Of a stretch of DNA of 64,000 bases, positions 18,675-26,365 are shown piece by piece (the first letter of the stretch is position 1; every line of letters begins with the position of its first letter). Source of the stretch: Tichowtungia aerotolerans (GTDB lineage: Bacteria; Verrucomicrobiota; Kiritimatiellia; Kiritimatiellales; Tichowtungiaceae); NCBI RefSeq assembly GCF_009905215.1, contig NZ_CP047593.1:3290900-3354899 (forward strand), given 5' to 3'. The position numbers and the translations under genes are program-made. Under the pieces are notes generated by a model. That model saw only the letters and a list, made by a program, of their open reading frames with translations. It had not been told where the DNA came from and ran no database searches.

Positions 18675-19763
18675 GTGGCAATAAAACTGATTCATGGAAC
18701 CGACGAATACCTGGTGAGTCATCACTCCCGCAAGGCTGTCAACGCTCTCTGCCCAGAGGAAGAACAGACGCTGGGGCTCGAAACAATTGAAGGGGATGTG
18801 AAAACCGTCGATGAGGCGGTTTCTGCATTGAAAACGGCGATCGGAGCGTTGCGAACGGTCGGGTTGTTCAGTGGGCAGAAAACCGTCTGGCTTCGTGACG
18901 TATCGATTTTCAAGGACAAGGTTATCTCGAAAAACAAAGAGATAAAGGATCTGCTGGCGCAGTTGGCCGAAGATATCAAGAACGGTCTTCCGGATGGTCA
19001 GCACCTGATTATCTCAGCTCCTGGAGTCGATCGGCGTTCCGCCTTTTATAAGGCCTGTCAGGCGGGGGCGGACGTAGAGACGTATGATCTGCCGGAACAG
19101 GCTTATTTGAAAGAGCCGATTATTCGTGAGCGGGCGCAGAAGCTTTTTGCAAAGGCACAGTGCCGGGTCAGTCCGGCGGCTCTCGATCTTTTTATTGAGA
19201 AGGTCGGCATGGATACGCGCCAGCTGGTCATGGAAGCGGAAAAGCTGACGCTGTACATCGGCGATCGCAATGAAATCACGGTTGATGATGTAAAAGCGAT
19301 TACATCGTCATCCTCCGAGGCTATCGCCTGGGACTTTACCGATGCATTGGGCGAGCGAAAGCTCGATGAGGCCCTGAAAATTCTTCGTCAGCTCATTTTC
19401 CAGGGAGAGGCTCCGGTTGCGCTGATGTTTGCCATCGAGACACTGTACCGGAACCTGACGCAGTTCCGGGCCTATTTTGACCAGGGCTGGTTGCGCCTGA
19501 GTGGATCGCGCGGCGCGGGATCGGTGCAGTGGGCACATGATCCTGAGATGGACCGTATGTTCATCCAGCTTCCGGCCGATCCTCGTAAAATGCACTGGTT
19601 TCGGGTTGGGAAACTCGGGCAGCAGGCGAAGAACTACACTGCAGAAGAACTGCGGGTGTGCCAGAAACGTCTGCTGGAGACTCACGAACAGCTCGTGTCC
19701 GGCTCGGTCGCTCAGGAAATGATCCTTGAAATGCTCGTGATCAAGCTGGTCGCAAAAGTTTAA
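18675..19763 (+). CDS. holA: DNA polymerase III subunit delta
   Basis: The 362-residue length and layout fit HolA: an AAA+-like N-terminal region (KLIHGTDEYLVSHHSRKA, GLFSGQKTVWLRDV), the central motif LVMEAEKLTLYIGDRNEITVDDV, and a helical C-terminal collar domain ending QEMILEMLVIKLVA. Delta opens the beta clamp within the clamp loader. The start codon is GTG at 18675 with AAGGAA 8 bases upstream. It is followed after 23 bp by yggS and then proC in one apparent operon. Confidence 0.9.
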   Translation: MAIKLIHGTDEYLVSHHSRKAVNALCPEEEQTLGLETIEGDVKTVDEAVSALKTAIGALRTVGLFSGQKTVWLRDVSIFKDKVISKNKEIKDLLAQLAEDIKNGLPDGQHLIISAPGVDRRSAFYKACQAGADVETYDLPEQAYLKEPIIRERAQKLFAKAQCRVSPAALDLFIEKVGMDTRQLVMEAEKLTLYIGDRNEITVDDVKAITSSSSEAIAWDFTDALGERKLDEALKILRQLIFQGEAPVALMFAIETLYRNLTQFRAYFDQGWLRLSGSRGAGSVQWAHDPEMDRMFIQLPADPRKMHWFRVGKLGQQAKNYTAEELRVCQKRLLETHEQLVSGSVAQEMILEMLVIKLVAKV

Positions 19764-19786
19764 TCCTTTATTTGGGAATCCGGGAT

Positions 19787-20461
19787 ATGTCGATTGCTGA
19801 AAATTTAAAACTGATTGAAGAACGTATTTGCGCTGCATGTGAGAGATCCGGCCGCAGCCGGGGGGATGTAAAGCTGATTGCGGTTTCAAAGTACAAACCG
19901 GCGGAGGCTGTCCGGGAGGCGGCCGACGCCGGTCAGATCCTGTTCGGGGAAAACCGGGTTCAGGAAGCACAAACCAAGATTCCGCAGTGCCCGCCGAACC
20001 TGCAATGGCACCTGATCGGTCATCTGCAGAGCAATAAAGCGAAAATCGCAGCGTCCGGACTGTTCCGGATGATCCATTCGGTCGATTCTGAAAAACTGCT
20101 GCTGGCGCTCGAACAGCATACTGCAATACCGCTGCCGATCCTGATTCAGGTGAATGTTTCAGGCGAAGGATCCAAATCCGGCTGTGCACCCGAAGAGGCC
20201 GCCGCCCTGATTGAGGCCGCCAACAACTGCTCGCGGGTTGAAGTCCACGGCTTGATGACGATCCCGCCGTTTACGCCGGATCCCGAAAAAGCGCGCACTC
20301 ATTTTTCAAACCTTCGGAAACTGCGCGATGAACTGCAGGAGCAGACCGGCACTCCGCTTCCGGAACTGTCGATGGGCATGTCCGGCGATTTTGAAATTGC
20401 GATTGAAGAAGGCTCAACGTTTGTGAGAGTGGGAACGGATATTTTTGGAGAACGATCATGA
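19787..20461 (+). CDS. yggS: YggS-family pyridoxal phosphate homeostasis protein
   Basis: The protein is a single PLP-binding TIM barrel with KLIAVSKYKPAEAVREA (Lys that binds PLP), FGENRVQEAQTK, WHLIGHLQSNKAK, IQVNVSGEGSKSG and LSMGMSGDFEIAIEEGSTFVRVG, all hallmarks of YggS/PROSC. It holds and distributes PLP and has no known catalytic activity. I prefer ATG 19787 over the in-frame TTG at 19772 because family members start near here, though neither has a strong ribosome-binding site. Its TGA overlaps the proC ATG; the yggS-proC pairing is common in bacteria. Confidence 0.93.
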   Translation: MSIAENLKLIEERICAACERSGRSRGDVKLIAVSKYKPAEAVREAADAGQILFGENRVQEAQTKIPQCPPNLQWHLIGHLQSNKAKIAASGLFRMIHSVDSEKLLLALEQHTAIPLPILIQVNVSGEGSKSGCAPEEAAALIEAANNCSRVEVHGLMTIPPFTPDPEKARTHFSNLRKLRDELQEQTGTPLPELSMGMSGDFEIAIEEGSTFVRVGTDIFGERS

Positions 20462-21270
20462 GTATTATGGAATCAAAAGTGGTTTTTGTCGGAGCAGGAA
20501 ACATGGCTGAAGCGATCGCCGCCGGCATGGTGAGAGCCGAATTCTGCGCAGCGGAAAAAATTGTGATGACGGACATCCGTCCGGAGAGGCTGTCAGGTTT
20601 AGAGACGGACCTCGGGGTCAGCACGTCTGCTGACAACAGCGTGGTGAAAAACGCTGAAATCGTTGTGCTGGCAGTGAAACCTCAGATCATGAATGATGTG
20701 CTTGAAGATATTGCACCGGTTCTGCGCAAAGAAACGCTGGTGATCAGCATTGCTGCCGGAATCACTGCTGAAAAAATTGAGAGAGCGCTGGGCGAGGGAA
20801 CCCGGGTGATCCGCGTGATGCCGAACACGCCGGCATTAATCGGGCAGGGCGCATCCGGAATCGCTGCCGGCCGTCTGGCGGACGAGGCGGATCTGGAAGT
20901 GGCAGAAACCATTCTGGGATGTGTCGGCGAAACGGTTCGGGTGGATGAAAAAGATCTGGACGCAGTAACCGCCCTGAGCGGCTCCGGCCCTGCCTATGTG
21001 TTTTACCTGCTCGAAAGCATGCTGGCTGCTGCTGAAGAAATGGGGCTTGAAAAAGAAACCGCCCGCACGCTGGCGCTGCAAACCGTTGAAGGCGCCGCGC
21101 GGCTGATGAAAGACTCCGGCGAAGAGGCTGCGGAACTGCGGGCGAAAGTAACGTCCAAAGGCGGCACCACCTTTGCTGCCATGACCTCCATGGAGGAGTC
21201 CGGTGTGAAGCCGGCAATTATCAAGGCGCTTAAAGCCGCGCAAATGCGCTCCAAAGAGCTATCCGGATAA
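20458..21270 (+). CDS. proC: pyrroline-5-carboxylate reductase
   Basis: The 270-residue protein has the N-terminal NAD(P)-binding fold (VVFVGAGNMAEAIAAGM), LAVKPQIMNDVL, VIRVMPNTPALIGQGASGI, and the C-terminal signature region from ALSGSGPAYVFYLLE to VTSKGGTTFAAM. It reduces pyrroline-5-carboxylate to proline, the last step of proline synthesis, in the cytoplasm. Its start overlaps the yggS stop (ATGA), which points to translational coupling. The gene ends 83 bp before tRNA-Thr. Confidence 0.96.
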   Translation: MSIMESKVVFVGAGNMAEAIAAGMVRAEFCAAEKIVMTDIRPERLSGLETDLGVSTSADNSVVKNAEIVVLAVKPQIMNDVLEDIAPVLRKETLVISIAAGITAEKIERALGEGTRVIRVMPNTPALIGQGASGIAAGRLADEADLEVAETILGCVGETVRVDEKDLDAVTALSGSGPAYVFYLLESMLAAAEEMGLEKETARTLALQTVEGAARLMKDSGEEAAELRAKVTSKGGTTFAAMTSMEESGVKPAIIKALKAAQMRSKELSG

Positions 21271-21277
21271 AAAACGG

Positions 21278-21293
21278 TTCCAAACCCTGGAAA
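21278..21293. repeat. copy of the dispersed TTCCAA-N3-TTGGAA palindrome (one mismatch)
   Basis: TTCCAAACCCTGGAAA lies between proC and tRNA-Thr. It differs from the consensus by one base in the right arm. It is 61 bp upstream of the tRNA gene. Confidence 0.6.
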
Positions 21294-21353
21294 GCTAAAG
21301 CTATGGCCTTGACCGGATGGACGAGCTTTGGCTTAATACGCGCTTCTTTCGAG

Positions 21354-21429
21354 GCCAATGTAGCTCAGCTGGTAGAGCAATTCACTCGTAATGAATAGGT
21401 CAGCGGTTCGAATCCGCTCATTGGCTCCA
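21354..21429 (+). tRNA. tRNA-Thr (anticodon CGT)
   Basis: The cloverleaf is complete: acceptor GCCAATG pairs with CATTGGC, followed by discriminator T and an encoded CCA. The D arm is GCTC-AGCTGGTA-GAGC. The anticodon stem ATTCA/TGAAT carries loop CTCGTAA, giving anticodon CGT. The T arm is AGCGG-TTCGAAT-CCGCT. It reads ACG threonine codons. It lies between proC and the convergent end of thiD. Confidence 0.95.
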
Positions 21430-21437
21430 TTCTCTTT

Positions 21438-22313
21438 TCAGTTTCCAAACACAGGGAACTCTGCGCGCACGCCGGGGTCTTCTGCCGTTTTGGAAATCAT
21501 CGGCAGATCTTCTTCGGCTTTTTCCCACGGATTGAAGGCGAGGGGGCCGTAGCCGTTCCCGAGATCCGGAGCCTGACGCAGCCCCTGATTTAAATAGGTT
21601 TTGGCCAGCACAATGCTGTCCAGCGGCTGGCAGCCGAGGGCGCGGGCTGCGGCAATGGCAGAGGAGAGCACACATCCGGTGCCGTGCGAGCTCCGGGTTT
21701 CGATTCGGGGGCTGGACAGCCACGCGCGATCGGTTCCGTCGCTCCAGTAGTCGCTGGAGAGCTCAACGTCATGCGAACCGTGCCCGCCTTTAATCAGCAC
21801 TTCATTCACTCCCAGCGACAGCGCTATGTTTGCCGCTGTTTCAATATCGGACGGGGTTGCGATTTCCATTCCCAGCAGATGTTCCGCTTCGGGAAGGTTT
21901 GGCGTAATCAGGTCAATTACAGGAAACAGTTTTTCAGTCACCAGCGGCCATGCTTTGGCTTCCAGCAGAAAGGTTCCGCTGGATGAAATCAGCACCGGAT
22001 CGCAAACAGTAAAAGGCACGTGGGTGCCGGTCAGGAATCTGGTGACGATTTCAATAGTTTCAACGGTGCCCAGCATGCCGAGTTTAACCGCCACCGGAGG
22101 AAGATCGGATTGAAGAGCGTCCAGCTGGGCCTTCAGCATATCGGGTGCGACCCATTCGAGAAGGCCGGTGCCGACGGTGTTTTGTGCCGTGAGGGCGGTA
22201 ATGACGGAACAGGCATGCACGCCGAGCAGATTCATCACCTTAAGGTCTGCCTGAACACCGGCGCCTCCGCCGGAATCGGATCCGGCTATGGTCCATGCAA
22301 TGGGTTTTGTCAT
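21438..22313 (-). CDS. thiD: hydroxymethylpyrimidine/phosphomethylpyrimidine kinase
   Basis: The ribokinase-fold protein starts TKPIAWTIAGSDSGGGAGVQADLK and contains VKLGMLGTVETIEIV, DPVLISSSGTFL, EVLIKGGHGS and the anion-hole region SSHGTGCVLSSAIAAA. It phosphorylates HMP and HMP-P for thiamine synthesis. I chose ATG 22313 because it sits 7 bases after AGGAG; the ATG at 22319 is too close to that site. No TPP riboswitch consensus is visible in the short upstream gap. The upstream gene on this strand is the ftsB-like gene. Confidence 0.93.
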   Translation of the reverse strand: MTKPIAWTIAGSDSGGGAGVQADLKVMNLLGVHACSVITALTAQNTVGTGLLEWVAPDMLKAQLDALQSDLPPVAVKLGMLGTVETIEIVTRFLTGTHVPFTVCDPVLISSSGTFLLEAKAWPLVTEKLFPVIDLITPNLPEAEHLLGMEIATPSDIETAANIALSLGVNEVLIKGGHGSHDVELSSDYWSDGTDRAWLSSPRIETRSSHGTGCVLSSAIAAARALGCQPLDSIVLAKTYLNQGLRQAPDLGNGYGPLAFNPWEKAEEDLPMISKTAEDPGVRAEFPVFGN

Positions 22314-22389
22314 ATTCATTCTCCTTCTCTTGCCCATGCTCATAACCCTATGTCTGGCGGGTTCGCGCCCAAGGTCAGGATTATGATGG

Positions 22390-22713
22390 TTATTCAGGCT
22401 GCACGCCGACGCTGGTTGCCTGACGTTCTTCAAACTGATAGACCGTTTCGCCTTCGTGCACAAATCCGATTTCGTGAGCAATCTTCTGAACAAAATTTCT
22501 GTCCGTGCTGAACTTTTCCTGATTCATTCGAAGTTCTTTAATGCGCTCTTTTTCCGCACTGATATCGGCGTCCAGGTCACTTTTGGTTTCCTGATAGTTC
22601 TGGAACTGCTGGATTTTCGGCAGGAATGCAAATGCAACCCCGATCAGTGCAAGAAGCACAACCGCCAGGGCCACATATCGATAGACTTTATTCCAGTATT
22701 TCTGAGCACTCAC
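22390..22713 (-). CDS. FtsB/DivIC-like septum formation initiator
   Basis: The roughly 107-residue protein has a short cytoplasmic start, one transmembrane helix (YVALAVVLLALIGVAFAFL) and then a coiled coil (FQNYQETKSDLDADISAEKE, followed by RIKELRMNQEKF), ending with EIGFVHEGETVYQFEE, the pattern of FtsB/DivIC division proteins. These bridge the divisome across the inner membrane. The start is uncertain: GTG 22713 gives the usual length but has no ribosome-binding site. The codirectional enolase gene upstream also matches the frequent eno-ftsB order in bacteria, which supports the call. Confidence 0.75.
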   Translation of the reverse strand: MSAQKYWNKVYRYVALAVVLLALIGVAFAFLPKIQQFQNYQETKSDLDADISAEKERIKELRMNQEKFSTDRNFVQKIAHEIGFVHEGETVYQFEERQATSVGVQPE

Positions 22714-22719
22714 AGCGGT

Positions 22720-22761
22720 GAATATGAAATATGAATGATGAAATATGAAGTATGAAATGGG
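22720..22761. repeat. short AT-rich repeats of ATATGAA type
   Basis: Units such as AATATGAA, ATATGAATG and AAATATGAAG recur four times in 42 bases immediately upstream of the ftsB-like start (minus strand). The stretch is low-complexity and looks like slippage-derived sequence. No function is evident. Confidence 0.6.
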
Positions 22762-22785
22762 AAAGATGATCTTCAGATGTGAAAA

Positions 22786-22809
22786 CGCCCTGGAGAATTC
22801 TCCAGGGCG
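22786..22809 (-). terminator. intrinsic terminator of eno
   Basis: CGCCCTGGAGAA (22786-22797) is exactly self-complementary with 22798-22809, a perfect 24-base palindrome, and on the minus strand it is followed by TTTTC. It lies about 50 bp downstream of the eno stop. Confidence 0.75.
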
Positions 22810-22815
22810 CTGATC

Positions 22816-22833
22816 TTTTCCAATGGTGGAAAA
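22816..22833. repeat. copy of the dispersed palindrome, shortened right arm
   Basis: TTTTCCAATGGTGGAAAA lies between the eno stop codon and the eno terminator. One base of the right arm is missing relative to the consensus. Confidence 0.55.
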
Positions 22834-22859
22834 CTGTGCGCATCTATGCAATAGAGCTG

Positions 22860-24176
<1,317 letters not shown>

Positions 24177-24340
24177 CTATACGACCAGAGTTTGATGAGA
24201 GCAAGCGGGTCTTTATTAAGATTGCGTATAAATTCGCCGTTTGGGGTCCGCAGGGTTGAACCGCACCCCGAATGTATGGACGATACGCGGCTTTATTTAC
24301 GAACCAACATGTATTGGAAAATACAAGGAGCTTAACAACG

Positions 24341-25033
24341 ATGGAAACCACATCTGAGATCAAAGAAATGTGTGTCGTTGCCCGCGGTCCGAAAAACGGT
24401 CCGGCGCCTATTCCTCAAGAGGGGAAATGGACGAAGGCAACGGAAATTAAAGATATTAACGGATTCACCCACGGTGTGGGTTGGTGTGCACCGCAGCAGG
24501 GCGCCTGCAAACTTTCGCTGAATATCAAAGAGGGTGTTATTCAGGAAGCGCTGATCGAAACACTCGGCTGCACCGGCATGACCCATTCTGCTGCGATGGC
24601 TGGTGAAATCCTTACCGGAAAAACCATCCTCGAAGCGCTGAACACCGACCTCGTTTGCGACGCCATCAACGTGGCAATGCGCGAACTCTTCCTGCAGATC
24701 GTTTACGGACGTTCCCAGTCGGCCTTCTCCGAAGGCGGCCTGCCGATCGGCGCCGGCCTCGAAGACCTTGGCAAAGGCTTGCGCTCTGTCACCGGAACCA
24801 TCTTCGGAACCGTTGAAAAAGGCGTTCGCTACCTCGAAACCGCTGAAGGGTACATCACCAAGCTCGGTCTCGACGAAGACGACCAGGTCATTGGCTATGC
24901 GTTTGTTCACCTCGGCAAGATGATGGAGTTCATCGCCAAGGGCGAAAGCGCTGACGAAGCCCTTAAAAAAGCATCCGGCACCTACGGACGTTTCGCCGAT
25001 GCTGTAAAACAGATTGACCCGCGCCACAAATAA
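24341..25033 (+). CDS. NifU-like iron-sulfur cluster scaffold-type protein
   Basis: The roughly 230-residue protein has conserved cysteines in GVGWCAPQQGACKLS, in IETLGCTGMTHSAAM and in LNTDLVCDAIN, where NifU/IscU scaffolds hold a transient cluster. I chose ATG 24341, 10 bases after AAGGAG; upstream in-frame codons are less likely. It is followed after 13 bp by a GGGtGRT-family gene, a pairing I associate with anaerobic bacteria. No cysteine desulfurase is nearby, so a role outside the general Isc/Suf pathway is possible. Family membership is moderately sure; function is inferred. Confidence 0.75.
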   Translation: METTSEIKEMCVVARGPKNGPAPIPQEGKWTKATEIKDINGFTHGVGWCAPQQGACKLSLNIKEGVIQEALIETLGCTGMTHSAAMAGEILTGKTILEALNTDLVCDAINVAMRELFLQIVYGRSQSAFSEGGLPIGAGLEDLGKGLRSVTGTIFGTVEKGVRYLETAEGYITKLGLDEDDQVIGYAFVHLGKMMEFIAKGESADEALKKASGTYGRFADAVKQIDPRHK

Positions 25034-25046
25034 GGAGGATCGAACC

Positions 25047-26042
25047 ATGGCATTATTTGAAGGATATGAAAGACGGATTGGCCAGATCACTCCGGTGCTC
25101 GAAAAGTACGGAATTGGATCGGTCGAAGAATGCGCTGAAATCTGCAAAGAAAAAGGCGTCGATGTATACGAAGTTGTAAAAGAAATTCAGCCGATTGCAT
25201 TCGAAAACGCAATGTGGGCCTACACCGTTGGTGCTGCAATTGCCATCAAGAAAGGTCAGACCGCTGCTGCCGATATCGCTGAAACCCTCGGCGAAGGTCT
25301 GCAGGCATTCTGCATCCCGGGATCAGTTGCTGACGACCGCAAAGTCGGTATCGGTCACGGAAACCTGGCTTCCATGCTGCTGAAAGAAGAAACCAAATGC
25401 TTCGCACTGCTCGCAGGTCACGAATCTTTCGCTGCTGCGGAAGGCGCACTCGGCATCTGCCGCTACGCCAACAAAGCCCGCAAAGAGCCGTTGCGCGTGA
25501 TCCTCAACGGTCTCGGCAAAGACGCTGCGTTCATCATCAGCCGCATCAACGGCTTCACGCATGTCGCCACCGAATTCGACTACGCCACCGGCGAAGTCAA
25601 AGTCGTTGCTGAAAAAGCTTACTCCAAAGGTGAACGCGCTGACGTCCGCTGCTATGGCGCTGACGACGTTCGCGAAGGGGTTGCCATCATGCATAAAGAA
25701 GGCGTTGATGTTTCCATCACCGGAAACTCCACCAACCCGACCCGCTTCCAGCACCCGGTTGCCGGTACCTACAAAAAAGAATGCGTTGAACTGGGTAAAC
25801 CGTACTTCTCCGTCGCCTCCGGCGGTGGAACCGGCCGTACGCTGCACCCCGACAACATGGGGGCAGGTCCTGCCTCTTACGGCATGACCGACACCATGGG
25901 ACGCATGCATTCCTCCGCGCAGTTCGCAGGATCTTCCTCCGTACCTGCCCACGTGGAAATGATGGGACTCATCGGTATGGGCAACAACCCGATGGTTGGT
26001 GCTTCTGTGGCGGTGGCTGTTGCCATCTCTCAGGCTATGTAA
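25047..26042 (+). CDS. GGGtGRT-family protein
   Basis: The 331-residue protein contains the name-giving glycine-rich motif SGGGTGRTLHPDNMG near residue 260, plus GHGNLASMLLKEE and ISRINGFTHVATEFDYATGEV. The family is of unknown function. Its start, ATG 25047, follows AAGGAGG with 7 bases between. It shares the INGFTHV-type phrase with its NifU-like neighbour (INGFTHGVGW), which may reflect a common binding surface. Strong codon bias and good ribosome-binding sites suggest that both genes are highly expressed. Twin terminators follow. Confidence 0.85.
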   Translation: MALFEGYERRIGQITPVLEKYGIGSVEECAEICKEKGVDVYEVVKEIQPIAFENAMWAYTVGAAIAIKKGQTAAADIAETLGEGLQAFCIPGSVADDRKVGIGHGNLASMLLKEETKCFALLAGHESFAAAEGALGICRYANKARKEPLRVILNGLGKDAAFIISRINGFTHVATEFDYATGEVKVVAEKAYSKGERADVRCYGADDVREGVAIMHKEGVDVSITGNSTNPTRFQHPVAGTYKKECVELGKPYFSVASGGGTGRTLHPDNMGAGPASYGMTDTMGRMHSSAQFAGSSSVPAHVEMMGLIGMGNNPMVGASVAVAVAISQAM

Positions 26043-26093
26043 AGCAACGCAGTTGCTTTTCAGAAAACCGTTCCGGCTCGCCGGGGCGGTTTT
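26042..26093 (+). terminator. twin intrinsic terminators after the GGGtGRT gene
   Basis: AAAGCAAC-GCA-GTTGCTTT (26041-26059) is followed by AAAACCGTTCCGG (26064-26076) pairing with CCGGGGCGGTTTT (26081-26093, with G-T pairs) and a run of Ts to 26097. Two hairpins in a row suggest strong termination of a highly expressed unit. Confidence 0.8.
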
Positions 26094-26099
26094 TTTTGT

Positions 26100-26365
26100 G
26101 CTTGGTAGAGTTCTCGCAAAGCCGCCAAGTTCCCGGACGTAGACGCGATGTCTTCATCGGTCTTCCAAATCTTGGAAGCTGTAGATGCGACCGGGGGCGC
26201 GCTTTATGTGATTTTTAGACCGATTCAGATTTAGAGTAGTATGCTGTTTTGTTGATCCAATTCTTTTAATCATTGTTTTTATTACGCATATTGAGCTGCT
26301 TGTTTTTAAGAGTGATGCCTGAGAGCGTTGTGCAGAGAACGAGTTGAAGGGGAATAGCTGTTTCT
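26100..26365. other. intergenic region before the C10 peptidase
   Basis: No gene is visible here. It holds one palindrome copy, CTTCCAA-ATC-TTGGAAG (26162-26178), flanked by near-identical GTAGACGCGA (26138-26147) and GTAGATGCGA (26181-26190). The last 160 bases are A/T-rich and presumably carry the peptidase promoter. A GAAGGGGA stretch about 12 bases before the ATG may be the ribosome-binding site. Confidence 0.5.
26162..26178. repeat. copy of the dispersed palindrome within a larger repeat-like block
   Basis: CTTCCAAATCTTGGAAG is an exact match to TTCCAA-N3-TTGGAA. It is bracketed by direct repeats of GTAGAYGCGA, unlike the other copies in this window. Confidence 0.7.

Noticed and set aside
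22314-22389. TPP riboswitch before thiD
   Set aside because: The gap is too short and lacks the conserved riboswitch core sequences.
24304-24317. CCAACATGTATTGG before the NifU-like gene as another palindrome copy
   Set aside because: The spacer is six bases instead of three and the outer T/A arms are incomplete.
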